Below, in pieces: positions 33,532 to 42,525 of a stretch of DNA of 64,000 bases. Location of the stretch: NCBI GenBank assembly GCA_017303905.1, contig JAFLBH010000002.1, positions 186,001-250,000 on the forward strand, read 5' to 3'. The notes under the pieces were generated by a model. The model searched no databases. It was not told where the DNA came from and saw only the letters and a program-made list of their open reading frames with translations. A program made the translations under genes and the position numbers. Within the stretch, counting starts at the first letter, position 1. Every line of letters starts with the position of its first letter. Source of the DNA: Bacteroidota bacterium. Lineage in GTDB: Bacteria > Bacteroidota > Bacteroidia > B-17B0 > Aurantibacillaceae.

Positions 33532-35562
33532 ATGAAAAACCATAAAAGCCGTAAAATATTAATTTATTTAACGGCTTTTCTATTGGTCTTTTTTTATTCC
33601 AGGTCCGAAAACAAATCTGACTCTCTTAAAATTGAAATTGTAAATCACCAAACGGATGATAGTACAAAAGTAAATTTGTTGTTTCAACTTGGGAATCAAT
33701 ACGAATACTTTAAATCGAAAGAGCGAATAGAATACTATATTGCGGCACTAAATCTCGCAAAAAAAATCGACTTTAAAGATGGCATTCACCGCATTTCGGT
33801 TCAGTTAATTACCAATTTATCGCATCGGCAATTATATGATGTAGCTCTGGAATATTGTAACAATTACATTCAGTATTTAATTGAGAGCAAACAAGAAAAT
33901 TACTTTAAGAAGGTTTACAAAGTATACGCTACGCTTCTTAGCAAACAAGGTAAATACAAAGAATCATTAGAATATAACTTTAAAGCTTTAAATTATTATT
34001 TAGAAGAGAAAAATGAAGTATCTGTAGCAACCGTGTTAAGTAATATTTGTTTACTTCATTTAATCAATAACCAACCTGATAGCGCTTATTTTTACGGCTT
34101 AAGAGCCATCGATTTATTTCGAAAAAACAACCGCCAGAGCGAAATGGCCAACTCTATTCTTAGTATTGCCGAAATTAAACTGGCAAAAGCAGATTATGCT
34201 AACGCTAAGCTAAAAGCTTTAGAGGCTTTAAATGTTTATTCCGGAATTAATTTAAAACTAGGATTAATGCAAACCTATTTTGTAATTGGTCAGATAGATC
34301 TAAAACAAGGCTTGAATGATTCTGCCATCGTTAATTTTGAAAGAACATTAGAAATCACGAATGAATACTACAACGCTGAAATGAAAAGAGATTGTTATGC
34401 TTTCCTTGCAAAAATCTATCAGGTAAAGGGAGATTATAAGAAAGCATACGAGAATCAAACCAATTTTTCTTCCTATAACGACAGTGTTTCGGATCAAGAA
34501 TTAAAAGCCAAAACATTGGAAATGGATGCTCGTTACAGTATCAGCAGAAAGGAAGGAGAAATAAAAGATAAAGAACATTTAATTGAGGTCCAAAACAAAC
34601 AACGGAATTTTTTGATACTTGGCATAATAGGTGTTATTGCGCTCTTAATAGCCTCCTATAGAAGTTACTTACAAAAGAAAAAAGCAACCGACATTATTAC
34701 TGAACAAAAGAAATTAGTAGACGAGAAACAAAAAGAAATACTGGATTCTATTCAATACGCTAAAAGAATTCAGAATACGCTCTTAGCACATACCGATTTC
34801 ATCAATAAACACATTCCTGATAATTTCATTTTATTCATGCCAAAAGACATTGTGAGCGGTGATTTTTATTGGGCAACATTTGTACGCAATAAAACAGTAA
34901 ATCCGGAAACCGGTAATGTTTATGGAAAATTCTATCTGGCAGTCTGCGATTCAACCGGACACGGCGTTCCCGGTGCTTTCATGAGTTTACTCAACATCAA
35001 CTTCCTTAACGAAGCCATCAATGAAAAAGGAATAGAGAGACCTGATGAAGTTTTTAATTTCGTTAGAAAAAGATTAATTGATAATATCAGTAAAGAAGGA
35101 CAAAAAGACGGATTTGACGGTATATTGTTATGCATTGAAACATTACCATCATTAATGAGCGAAGGGCCTAAAACCATAGTAACTTACGCTGCCGCCAACA
35201 ATGCGCCTATTTTAATTAGAAAAAAAACGGAAACTAAGGCTGTCGAGGCACCGGAATTAAGAGAACTCGAATCAGATCGTATGCCAGTTGGAATTGGAGA
35301 ACGAAAAGAATCCTTTACCCTGCATAACTTAGAATTAAGTAAAGGCGACACACTTTATTTGTATACCGACGGATTTGCCGATCAATTTGGTGGGCCAAAG
35401 GGAAAAAAATTCAAATACAAACAACTCAACGAATTGCTTTTAAATATTAACTCATTAACACTAGTAAACCAAAAACAGAATCTTGAAAATGTCTTTACTG
35501 AATGGAAAGGTAATTTAGAGCAAGTAGATGATGTTTGTTTAATTGGATTAAAAATCAGATAG
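33532..35562 (+). CDS. TPR-sensor SpoIIE-type phosphatase (paralog 1 of 3)
   Basis: A 676-residue membrane protein. An N-terminal signal or anchor (residues 8-26) is followed by about seven TPR-like repeats (60-330) such as ESLEYNFKALNYYLEE and AYFYGLRAIDLFRKN. One TM helix (359-378, FLILGIIGVIALLIASY) leads to a coiled-coil linker KQKEILDSIQYAKRIQNTLL and a SpoIIE/PP2C domain beginning DIVSGDFYW (about 438). Metal motifs DSTGHGVPGAF and DGFDGILL and the final EQVDDVCLIG are intact. A TPR exterior, one TM and a cytoplasmic phosphatase suggest signal transfer across the membrane. It starts a one-base-spaced triplet. Confidence 0.9.
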   Translation: MKNHKSRKILIYLTAFLLVFFYSRSENKSDSLKIEIVNHQTDDSTKVNLLFQLGNQYEYFKSKERIEYYIAALNLAKKIDFKDGIHRISVQLITNLSHRQLYDVALEYCNNYIQYLIESKQENYFKKVYKVYATLLSKQGKYKESLEYNFKALNYYLEEKNEVSVATVLSNICLLHLINNQPDSAYFYGLRAIDLFRKNNRQSEMANSILSIAEIKLAKADYANAKLKALEALNVYSGINLKLGLMQTYFVIGQIDLKQGLNDSAIVNFERTLEITNEYYNAEMKRDCYAFLAKIYQVKGDYKKAYENQTNFSSYNDSVSDQELKAKTLEMDARYSISRKEGEIKDKEHLIEVQNKQRNFLILGIIGVIALLIASYRSYLQKKKATDIITEQKKLVDEKQKEILDSIQYAKRIQNTLLAHTDFINKHIPDNFILFMPKDIVSGDFYWATFVRNKTVNPETGNVYGKFYLAVCDSTGHGVPGAFMSLLNINFLNEAINEKGIERPDEVFNFVRKRLIDNISKEGQKDGFDGILLCIETLPSLMSEGPKTIVTYAAANNAPILIRKKTETKAVEAPELRELESDRMPVGIGERKESFTLHNLELSKGDTLYLYTDGFADQFGGPKGKKFKYKQLNELLLNINSLTLVNQKQNLENVFTEWKGNLEQVDDVCLIGLKIR

Positions 35563-35563
35563 T

Positions 35564-37510
35564 ATGAAATTTAACAATTACATCCTTTCTCTACTCTTAT
35601 TTCTATATGTGAATTTATTTGCAGATAAAGCAGATTCTTTAAAGCACACCTTAAACCAAAACAAGGTGGACACAACTTTATTAAAAACTTATTACTCAAT
35701 TGGCCGCGAATACTATTATAATGGCATGTTGGATTCATCTTTACAGTATCATCGTACAGGATTAGAAAAGGCTATTGAATTGAATGATCAAAAATATATT
35801 TGCACCTTTTATAGTGAATTAGGTTTGGGGCATAGAGAAAAAGGCCTTTATGATATAGCTTATGACTATATGGTAAAATCATTAGACGTTGCAGAAAAAA
35901 ACAACTTCGATGTGAAAAAAGCGAATTGCTATAATGGAATGGCGGTTATTCATGCGGTTCAAAAAGAGTTTGATAAAGCCATTGAGTACTATAACAAAGC
36001 CATGATTATCTACATCAAAAAAGGAAATATTGGCGGACAAGCATCGATAAATAACAACGTAGGATTAATCTATCTTGAAAAAAAGGATTACGAGCATGCT
36101 CTTGAACTTTTTCATAAGGCAAGAGGCTTCAACGATAAAGCCGGAAACGATTATGGCGTGGCGGCCAATTTAGAAAATATCGGATTAATCTACGATGGAA
36201 AAAGAAATTATGATTCAGCCAAAGTATATTTATTGAAAGCTTATGATATTTGGAAGCAACGAAAAGACACGCATAGTTTAGCAATAAACATGAGTTACAT
36301 TGGCAATTCATTAATACAACAAAAAAAATACAGTGAGGCAATCGATATATTAACTAAAGCGCTTGTATTTGCCAAACGAGTGGATGCAAGAAGCACCAGC
36401 CGAGATTTATTATACTATTTATCGAGTGCTTACGAACAAACAGGCGATTTTAAGAATTCGTTGCGTTATTATAAAACAGCCAAGCAAATTGGCGACAGTT
36501 TATTAAACGATACAAAAAAGCAGGAAATAACCGAAATGCAATTAAATTATTCCTTCAACAAGGCTAAAATTCAAGACTCGTTGAAATATCAAATAGAAGT
36601 AACTAATAAAGAAAAAGAGTTAATTAATGAGAAGAAAAATACTTCCATAACATTGGTAGCATTATTTTTGATTGTCATACTCCTCTTCTTTTCTTACAAA
36701 GGATATCGCGATAAAAAGAAATCGAACACCATTATTACCCAACAAAAAACATTGGTTGAGCAAAAACAAAAAGAAATTTTGGATTCTATTAATTATGCAA
36801 AAAAGATACAATCCGCTTTGTTAGCCAACAAAGACTTTATTAATGAAAACATTGAAAAGAATTTCATCTTTCATAAATCCAAGGATATAGTTAGTGGCGA
36901 TTTTTATTGGGCTACTCGAAAAAATGATTATTTCTACTTGGCTGTATGTGACAGTACCGGTCATGGTGTGCCGGGAGCATTTATGAGCTTATTGAACATT
37001 GGATTTATTAACGAAGCTATTAATGAGAAAAACATTTTGGAGCCGGATGCTATCTTCAATTTTGTGCGTGATAAATTAATCTACAGTATTGGAAAAGACG
37101 GACAAAAAGACGGTTTTGACGGAATTTTACTTCGGGTTGACACCAAGAACAAAAAACTCGACTACGCTGCCGCGCATAACCGTCCGGTAATTATAAGTAA
37201 CAATCAAATCACCGAATTAGAAAGCGATAGAATGCCGGTTGGAATTGGGGAAAGAAAAGAAGTGTTCAAATTAAGAAGTATTGAAACAGAAAAAGGAAGT
37301 TTGCTTTACTTATATACGGATGGTTATGCCGACCAATTTGGCGGACCTGCCGGAAAAAAATATAAATACAAGCAATTAAATCATTTATTACTTGACATTC
37401 ATAATTTGACTTTACAGGAACAATGCGCTCGTCTGGAATCGGAATTCGAGAAATGGAAAGGCAATCTGGAACAAGTGGATGACGTTTTAATCATTGGAAT
37501 AAAAATATAG
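35564..37510 (+). CDS. TPR-sensor SpoIIE-type phosphatase (paralog 2 of 3)
   Basis: A 648-residue protein with the same plan as the gene before it, one base away. The signal peptide is YILSLLLFLYVNLFADKAD. TPR repeats span residues about 40-310 (AIEYYNKAMIIYIKKGN, ALELFHKARGFNDKAGN, AKVYLLKAYDIWKQRKD). The TM helix is near 361 (ITLVALFLIVILLFFSY). The linker is KQKEILDSINYAKKIQSALL, and the SpoIIE domain begins DIVSGDFYW (about 440). Its metal motifs DSTGHGVPGAF, DGFDGILL and EQVDDV are all intact. The DSTGHGVPGAFMSLLNI segment matches paralog 1 closely, which suggests recent duplication. Confidence 0.9.
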   Translation: MKFNNYILSLLLFLYVNLFADKADSLKHTLNQNKVDTTLLKTYYSIGREYYYNGMLDSSLQYHRTGLEKAIELNDQKYICTFYSELGLGHREKGLYDIAYDYMVKSLDVAEKNNFDVKKANCYNGMAVIHAVQKEFDKAIEYYNKAMIIYIKKGNIGGQASINNNVGLIYLEKKDYEHALELFHKARGFNDKAGNDYGVAANLENIGLIYDGKRNYDSAKVYLLKAYDIWKQRKDTHSLAINMSYIGNSLIQQKKYSEAIDILTKALVFAKRVDARSTSRDLLYYLSSAYEQTGDFKNSLRYYKTAKQIGDSLLNDTKKQEITEMQLNYSFNKAKIQDSLKYQIEVTNKEKELINEKKNTSITLVALFLIVILLFFSYKGYRDKKKSNTIITQQKTLVEQKQKEILDSINYAKKIQSALLANKDFINENIEKNFIFHKSKDIVSGDFYWATRKNDYFYLAVCDSTGHGVPGAFMSLLNIGFINEAINEKNILEPDAIFNFVRDKLIYSIGKDGQKDGFDGILLRVDTKNKKLDYAAAHNRPVIISNNQITELESDRMPVGIGERKEVFKLRSIETEKGSLLYLYTDGYADQFGGPAGKKYKYKQLNHLLLDIHNLTLQEQCARLESEFEKWKGNLEQVDDVLIIGIKI

Positions 37511-37511
37511 C

Positions 37512-39467
37512 ATGCGTAAATATTGTATATCCATACTTTTATTTATAGGTGCATTTACACATGCGCAAAATCGAAAACAAGATTCAATCAGAGAAATTGT
37601 GCTTAAACCAACGCAAGACACATTCAGATTGTATAATATGTATAAACTTTCGTTTTTTTACCTGAATCAAAGTGATTTCGAAACCGCCGATTCACTTAGG
37701 AATTTAGTAAGTGAACTTGGAAAACGATTAGGATATAAAAGAGCGGAAGCCTATGCTACCATCATTCAAGGGCGTGTTGCAGAAGGCAGAGGAAATTACA
37801 CGGCCGCTCTGGACGCTAATTTAAAAGTAATACATCTTTCAGAAAAAAACGGATACTCAGAACTTCTGCCAGCAAGTTATAATACACTTGGAATTATTTA
37901 CTTTTCACAAAAACAGTACGATAAAGCCCTTGAAAGTTATCTTAAAGCGGTTAAGTTGTCCGAATCAAATCAGAACGCGAATCTATCCATATACTACAAC
38001 AACATTGGCAACATCTATTATACAAAAAAACAATACGACATCGCCTACAGCTATCACGAAAAAGCACTCCGTAAAAGAGAAGAACGCGGGGATAGTTCAG
38101 GTATAGCGAATTCTTATAACAATTTGGGTGAGATATTAAGAATTAAAGGTCAAAATCAAAAAGCCCTCGATTACTTTAATAAAGCCGCTGTTATTCAAGA
38201 AGCGGAAAATAACAAATGGGAATTAACTATTTCACACTTAAACATTGGATTGGTGTACTCTTCGGAAAACAATTTAAAAGAGGCGAAATCACATTTTTTT
38301 AAAGCTTATGAAATAGCTTCAGAAACCGGTGCACCGGATCTATTACGGGATGTACACCAAATGCTAATTGACTTTTACGAGAAACAAAATGACACTAAAA
38401 ATGCTTTATTCCATTACAAAAGCTTTATTAAATTAAAAGATAGTTTAAGTAATGCCGATATACAACGTGAGTTCACCCAAAAAACTCTACAGTTTGAGTT
38501 TGAACAAAAGGAATTGAAAACACGTCTCGAAACCGAAAAAAAAGAATTAGAATTTCAACAAAATTCGAGACGACAAAAATCAGCAATCGCATTTATCACA
38601 GTAATTTTAATCATCATTCTGGTTTTTTCATTTTTTCTTTACACTAAATACAAGGAAACAGCAAAACAAAAAACGATCATAGAAAAACAAAAGCATGAGG
38701 TAGACGATAAAAACAAAGAGATAACCGATTCTATCAATTATGCTTCCACCATTCAGGAGGCTTTACTTCCTGCTAAAGAATTAAAGCAAAAACTTTTTCC
38801 TAAATCATTTGTGCTATTTAAACCTAAAGACATAGTAAGTGGTGATTTTTATTGGTATACCGAAAAGAATAATAGAAAACTAATTGCAGCGGTGGATTGT
38901 ACCGGACATGGCGTACCCGGTTCATTGATGAGCATGATTGGTAATAATTTTCTAAATGAGTTAGTTGAGCATGAAGGCCTCACCAATCCTTCGGAAATAT
39001 TAAATCAATTAAAATTTAAAATCATAAACGCGCTTAAGCAATCGGAAACAAATCGCTCACGCGACGGAATGGACATTGCCCTGTTGAGTTTTAATTCTAA
39101 TATGACTGAGGTTGAATTTGCCGCCGCTAACAATCCGGTGTGGATAATCAGGAACAAAGAATTAATAGAATTTAACGGCGATAAACAGCCCGTTGGTTTT
39201 TTTATTAAAGAACACAAAACTTTCACTTTACAAAAGCAGAACTTACAAGCCGGCGATAGTGTTTATATTTTCACCGACGGGTATGCCGATCAATTTGGCG
39301 GACCGAACGGAAAGAAATTTAAATATAAAGCATTAAAAGAATTACTGATTGCAACCGGAGATTTAAGTCCTGCCGAACAAGAAGCAAAGATTTTAGCTGA
39401 GTTTGAAAGTTGGAGAGGCAATAACGAACAAGTAGACGATGTATTAATAATCGGAATAAAAATATAA
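37512..39467 (+). CDS. TPR-sensor SpoIIE-type phosphatase (paralog 3 of 3)
   Basis: A 651-residue protein of the same architecture as its two neighbours: signal peptide (YCISILLFIGAFTHAQN), TPR repeats about 40-310 (ALESYLKAVKLSESNQN, AYSYHEKALRKREERGD, ALDYFNKAAVIQEAENN), a TM helix near 356 (SAIAFITVILIIILVFSFF) and the linker KNKEITDSINYASTIQEALLP. The SpoIIE domain starts with DIVSGDFYWY near 439. It reads DCTGHGVPGSLMSMIG where the other two read DSTGHGVPGAFMSLLN, so it is the most divergent copy. It is 1 base after paralog 2 and 2 bases before the ABM gene. Confidence 0.9.
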   Translation: MRKYCISILLFIGAFTHAQNRKQDSIREIVLKPTQDTFRLYNMYKLSFFYLNQSDFETADSLRNLVSELGKRLGYKRAEAYATIIQGRVAEGRGNYTAALDANLKVIHLSEKNGYSELLPASYNTLGIIYFSQKQYDKALESYLKAVKLSESNQNANLSIYYNNIGNIYYTKKQYDIAYSYHEKALRKREERGDSSGIANSYNNLGEILRIKGQNQKALDYFNKAAVIQEAENNKWELTISHLNIGLVYSSENNLKEAKSHFFKAYEIASETGAPDLLRDVHQMLIDFYEKQNDTKNALFHYKSFIKLKDSLSNADIQREFTQKTLQFEFEQKELKTRLETEKKELEFQQNSRRQKSAIAFITVILIIILVFSFFLYTKYKETAKQKTIIEKQKHEVDDKNKEITDSINYASTIQEALLPAKELKQKLFPKSFVLFKPKDIVSGDFYWYTEKNNRKLIAAVDCTGHGVPGSLMSMIGNNFLNELVEHEGLTNPSEILNQLKFKIINALKQSETNRSRDGMDIALLSFNSNMTEVEFAAANNPVWIIRNKELIEFNGDKQPVGFFIKEHKTFTLQKQNLQAGDSVYIFTDGYADQFGGPNGKKFKYKALKELLIATGDLSPAEQEAKILAEFESWRGNNEQVDDVLIIGIKI

Positions 39468-39469
39468 TT

Positions 39470-39793
39470 ATGCCCTGGAAAAAATCACCACCCACATCAG
39501 GATATTACGCTGTTATCTTTTCATCCACTAAGTCGGATAACCTGGAAGGTTATAAAGAAATGGATGATGAAACCATGCGATTAGCACAGGAACAAAACGG
39601 TTATCTGGGTTATGAAAGCGTGAGTAACGGTAATACCGGAATCTTTATTTCCTATTGGGAAAGCATGGAAGCCATAAACGTGTGGCGTCAAAACTCAACA
39701 CATCTCATGGCGAAAGCAAAAGCCAATCAATGGTCTAAACGGTATTTAAGTCAGATTTGTAAAGTAGAGCACTCCCATTTAATGGAAAAATAA
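39470..39793 (+). CDS. ABM-family (antibiotic biosynthesis monooxygenase-like) protein
   Basis: A 107-residue dimeric alpha-beta barrel protein. The pattern YYAVIFSSTKSDNLEGYKEM, then NGYLGYESVSNGNTGIFISYWESMEAINVWRQNSTHLMAKAKANQW matches the ABM family, which includes heme-degrading and quinol-forming enzymes as well as many of unknown role. No heme-ligand histidine can be assigned by eye. It follows the phosphatase triplet after 2 bases and is probably in the same transcript. It converges directly on yjjG with no gap. Confidence 0.8.
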   Translation: MPWKKSPPTSGYYAVIFSSTKSDNLEGYKEMDDETMRLAQEQNGYLGYESVSNGNTGIFISYWESMEAINVWRQNSTHLMAKAKANQWSKRYLSQICKVEHSHLMEK

Positions 39794-40483
39794 TTAATAC
39801 AATTCGGGCAATTGATTCAAATGATCAATCACCGAAAGATTTTTATGCTCGAACAAAGCCCTCTCACTCACCTTATAAAAAACCGCCTTCCACCCTGCTC
39901 CTAAAGCGCCTTCAATATCACTCAACCAATTATCACCAATCATTACACATTCTTCTTTTGTAGCCTGGGCTTTCTCTTGCGCCAATCGGAATATTTCGAT
40001 GTTCGGTTTTGTTAAACCATGTTCTTCCGAAATAATAATTTGTTTGAAATAGGGACGTAATCCGCAATTATCAATTTTAATATTCTGCACTTCTTTAAAA
40101 CCATTCGTGATGATGTGTAACTCATGATTCTTCACTAAGGCCTCCAGCGTTTCCACCGTACCCGGCTTTAATGCTTTTGAATAAGGGGAAATACGCACAT
40201 ACTCCTCCGAAAGATGTTTGCTTAATTCAATGTCATCCAGTCCGAAATTTAAAAACGAATCGTAAAAACGTTTGTATCGTAATTCCGATTTCTGAATCAT
40301 TTGTTTGTAATACAAATGCCATAACTCATCATTTTTCCTTTTATAAAACGAATGAAAATTATCGAATTCTACATTAAGTTTTTCCTTCAATTCAAGTGAA
40401 GAGTACAGATTTTGTAACACCCTATATGAGTTCAAATCAAAATCCCAAAGGGTATTATCCAAATCAAAAAATAAATGCATCAA
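39794..40483 (-). CDS. yjjG: YjjG-type HAD pyrimidine nucleotidase
   Basis: A 229-residue HAD-superfamily phosphatase. Motif I is LFFDLDNTLWDFD (nucleophile Asp, then Asp+2), motif II is IITNGFKEV, motif III is the Lys in GLTKPN and motif IV is MIGDNWLSDIEGA. The cap region (FYKRKNDELWHLYYKQ) matches YjjG, a non-canonical pyrimidine nucleotidase that removes damaged nucleotides. It overlaps the membrane-protein gene upstream by 4 bases (ATGA), so the two are translated from one message. Confidence 0.88.
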   Translation of the reverse strand: MMHLFFDLDNTLWDFDLNSYRVLQNLYSSLELKEKLNVEFDNFHSFYKRKNDELWHLYYKQMIQKSELRYKRFYDSFLNFGLDDIELSKHLSEEYVRISPYSKALKPGTVETLEALVKNHELHIITNGFKEVQNIKIDNCGLRPYFKQIIISEEHGLTKPNIEIFRLAQEKAQATKEECVMIGDNWLSDIEGALGAGWKAVFYKVSERALFEHKNLSVIDHLNQLPELY

Positions 40484-40950
40484 AGAAATTTGCTAAACGA
40501 TTCCTTAAAGAAAAACATGAGGAAATAAATAAGCGTGTACCAGAATAACACACCACTGCCAATCACAAAAATCACTTTTCGTTTATCTTTATAAAAGCGC
40601 TCCGCAATAAAAGTTCCAACCGGTGTGGACAATCCAATGGGTGTAAAAAACGCGATGCCCCATATTCCAAACTTCTTTCTGATTTTAATAATTCTTCTGT
40701 TACCCTTGGTAAAGCGCTTTGGCTTTTGCGGATTCTTCGAGTATTTACTTTTAATCCGCTCAATCCATTTCAAAAAAACATCACTGATAAACGTAAACAA
40801 TACCACACCTGTTAATCCTCCCGCCCAGGTTACACCCAATACCATGAAATGATTAAAGCCGAATAATCCAACTGCCGATGGCACCGATATCTTGCCAAAA
40901 CCCAACATTCCTGCAAAAAACACAGGTAATATTTTCCAAATTTCTTCCAT
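40480..40950 (-). CDS. Small multi-pass membrane protein, DedA/Sm_multidrug-like
   Basis: A 156-residue protein with about four hydrophobic segments. It has a basic cytoplasmic loop (ERIKSKYSKNPQKPKRFTKGNRR) and the motif IRKKFGIWGIAFFTPIGLSTPVGTFIAERF. That loop plus a Pro/Gly-rich re-entrant-like segment resembles the small multidrug export/DedA-like family (PF06695), but the match is by eye. Function unknown. It is the first gene of a two-gene unit with yjjG. Confidence 0.6.
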   Translation of the reverse strand: MEEIWKILPVFFAGMLGFGKISVPSAVGLFGFNHFMVLGVTWAGGLTGVVLFTFISDVFLKWIERIKSKYSKNPQKPKRFTKGNRRIIKIRKKFGIWGIAFFTPIGLSTPVGTFIAERFYKDKRKVIFVIGSGVLFWYTLIYFLMFFFKESFSKFL

Positions 40951-41048
40951 GAGTCAGAATGTAAAATAAGAGGTAAAGTGCTCAATTCGCAAATTAATGT
41001 TTGTTAATATTTTAATCGTCAAAAACACCTGTTTTATCTAAAAACGCA

Positions 41049-41098
41049 GGGTTAATTTTATATTGCTGGCATATTATAAAATTTATTAATTTTAACCC
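41049..41098. repeat. Inverted repeat upstream of glutamate dehydrogenase
   Basis: GGGTTAA at 41049-41055 and TTAACCC at 41092-41098 form arms of an AT-rich inverted repeat ending 25 bases before the gene. It lies in a 172-base gap between divergent genes. It could be an operator or a leader hairpin. The arms are only seven bases, so chance is possible. Confidence 0.3.
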
Positions 41099-41122
41099 CC
41101 AGCTAACTAAAACTATTTAAAT

Positions 41123-42400
41123 ATGTCGACACAAACTGCTAACGCAGCTGCTGCAACCCACGAAAGTATGTTTGAAGCAGTATTGGCCCGCTTAGATGTG
41201 GCTGCCAAATTAATGAACCTTTCGGATGATGTTGCAACAGTATTAAGGAACCCTATTAAGCAGGTGAAAGTAAGTTTACCTGTAATGATGGATAATGGTA
41301 AAGTTCAGGTTTTTGAAGGATACCGTGTTGTGCATTCAATGGCTATCGGTCCCTCTAAAGGCGGTATCCGTTATGCAATGGATGTAAATCAAGATGAAGT
41401 AATGGCTTTAGCTGCCTGGATGAGCTTTAAATGTGCTGTTGCAAACTTACCTTACGGTGGTGCAAAAGGCGGTATTAAATGTGATCCTCGTGCAATGAGT
41501 GTTGGCGAATTAGAGCGTTTGTCTCGCGCCTATGCTAAATCCATGAAAGATGTATTTGGTGTTAATCGCGATATTCCTGCTCCTGATATGGGAACAAGCG
41601 GACGCGAAATGGCTTGGATTTTAGATGAATTTAATAAAGTAACAGGAGAAGATTCTCCGGGTGTAATTACAGGTAAACCAATTGCTATCGGTGGTTCTTT
41701 AGGTCGCGATGCGGCTACAGGACGCGGTGTAATGGTAAATACTTTAGCCGCCTTAAAGAAAATGGGATTAAATCCTAAAAACGTAACGGCGGTTGTTCAA
41801 GGTTTTGGTAATGTAGGTTCTCATGCCGCACGTTTATTATCTGAACAAGGATTAAAAATTGTAGGTATCGGTGATCATACCGCTTCATTCTATAACGAAA
41901 ACGGAATTGATATTAAAGCGGCTTTAGAATACGCTTCAAAAAATAAAAACACATTAAAAGGCTTTACAGGTGCAACCGAAATTCCTTCGAATCAATTATT
42001 GATTTCGAAGTGTGATGTATTGGTGCCTGCAGCTTTACAAAATGTAATTACTGAAGAAAACGCAGCTAAAATTCAGGCGAAATTAATCGTGGAAGGCGCA
42101 AACGGACCAACTCGTCCGGAAGCTGACGTTATTTTAAACGACAAGAAAATCATCTGCGTTCCGGATATTTTAGCGAACAGTGGTGGTGTTACTGTATCTT
42201 ATTTTGAGTGGGTACAAAACAAAGCCGGTTACTACTGGACAGAAGATGAAGTAAATACAAAGCATGACCACAAAATGGAAATCGCTTTTGAAAGTGTTTG
42301 GAATAATGCAGACCGTTTCAAAACCAGCATGCGTATTGCTGCTTATATTACTGCCCTTCAAAAAATTGAGCAGGCAGTTAAATTAAAAGGTGCTTACTAA
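41123..42400 (+). CDS. gdhA: Glutamate dehydrogenase (Glu/Leu/Phe/Val family)
   Basis: A 425-residue hexameric-type amino acid dehydrogenase. The substrate-binding and catalytic lysines lie in GPSKGGIRYAMDVN and LPYGGAKGGIKCDPR, the catalytic aspartate in IPAPDMGTSGREMAW, and the dinucleotide fold motif is VVQGFGNVGSHAARLL. It interconverts glutamate and 2-oxoglutarate plus ammonia. The glycine pattern and following acidic or hydrophobic residues do not let me decide NAD from NADP. It is a single gene ended by a strong hairpin. Confidence 0.92.
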   Translation: MSTQTANAAAATHESMFEAVLARLDVAAKLMNLSDDVATVLRNPIKQVKVSLPVMMDNGKVQVFEGYRVVHSMAIGPSKGGIRYAMDVNQDEVMALAAWMSFKCAVANLPYGGAKGGIKCDPRAMSVGELERLSRAYAKSMKDVFGVNRDIPAPDMGTSGREMAWILDEFNKVTGEDSPGVITGKPIAIGGSLGRDAATGRGVMVNTLAALKKMGLNPKNVTAVVQGFGNVGSHAARLLSEQGLKIVGIGDHTASFYNENGIDIKAALEYASKNKNTLKGFTGATEIPSNQLLISKCDVLVPAALQNVITEENAAKIQAKLIVEGANGPTRPEADVILNDKKIICVPDILANSGGVTVSYFEWVQNKAGYYWTEDEVNTKHDHKMEIAFESVWNNADRFKTSMRIAAYITALQKIEQAVKLKGAY

Positions 42401-42432
42401 GCCTTTAAATGCTTAATAAACAATAAATTAAC

Positions 42433-42473
42433 AAAAAACTGTTTGTATATTAACTTATATAAACAGTTTTTTT
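42433..42473 (+). terminator. Rho-independent terminator after glutamate dehydrogenase
   Basis: AAAAACTGTTT pairs with AAACAGTTTTT around an AT-rich inner stem and a short loop, followed by a run of T. It begins 33 bases after the gdh stop. Stem length and position support a working terminator. Confidence 0.8.
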
Positions 42474-42497
42474 ATGCCCTTAGCTTAATTTTTAGTT

Positions 42498-42505
42498 TAT
42501 TTTTG
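42498..42505 (+). promoter_or_regulatory. Putative -7 promoter element for plsY
   Basis: TATTTTTG matches the TAnnTTTG consensus and lies 20 bases before the TTG start of plsY, just after the gdh terminator. That position is right for an independent promoter with a short leader. Confidence 0.45.
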
Positions 42506-42525
42506 CTTAACCAAAATTTAAACCC

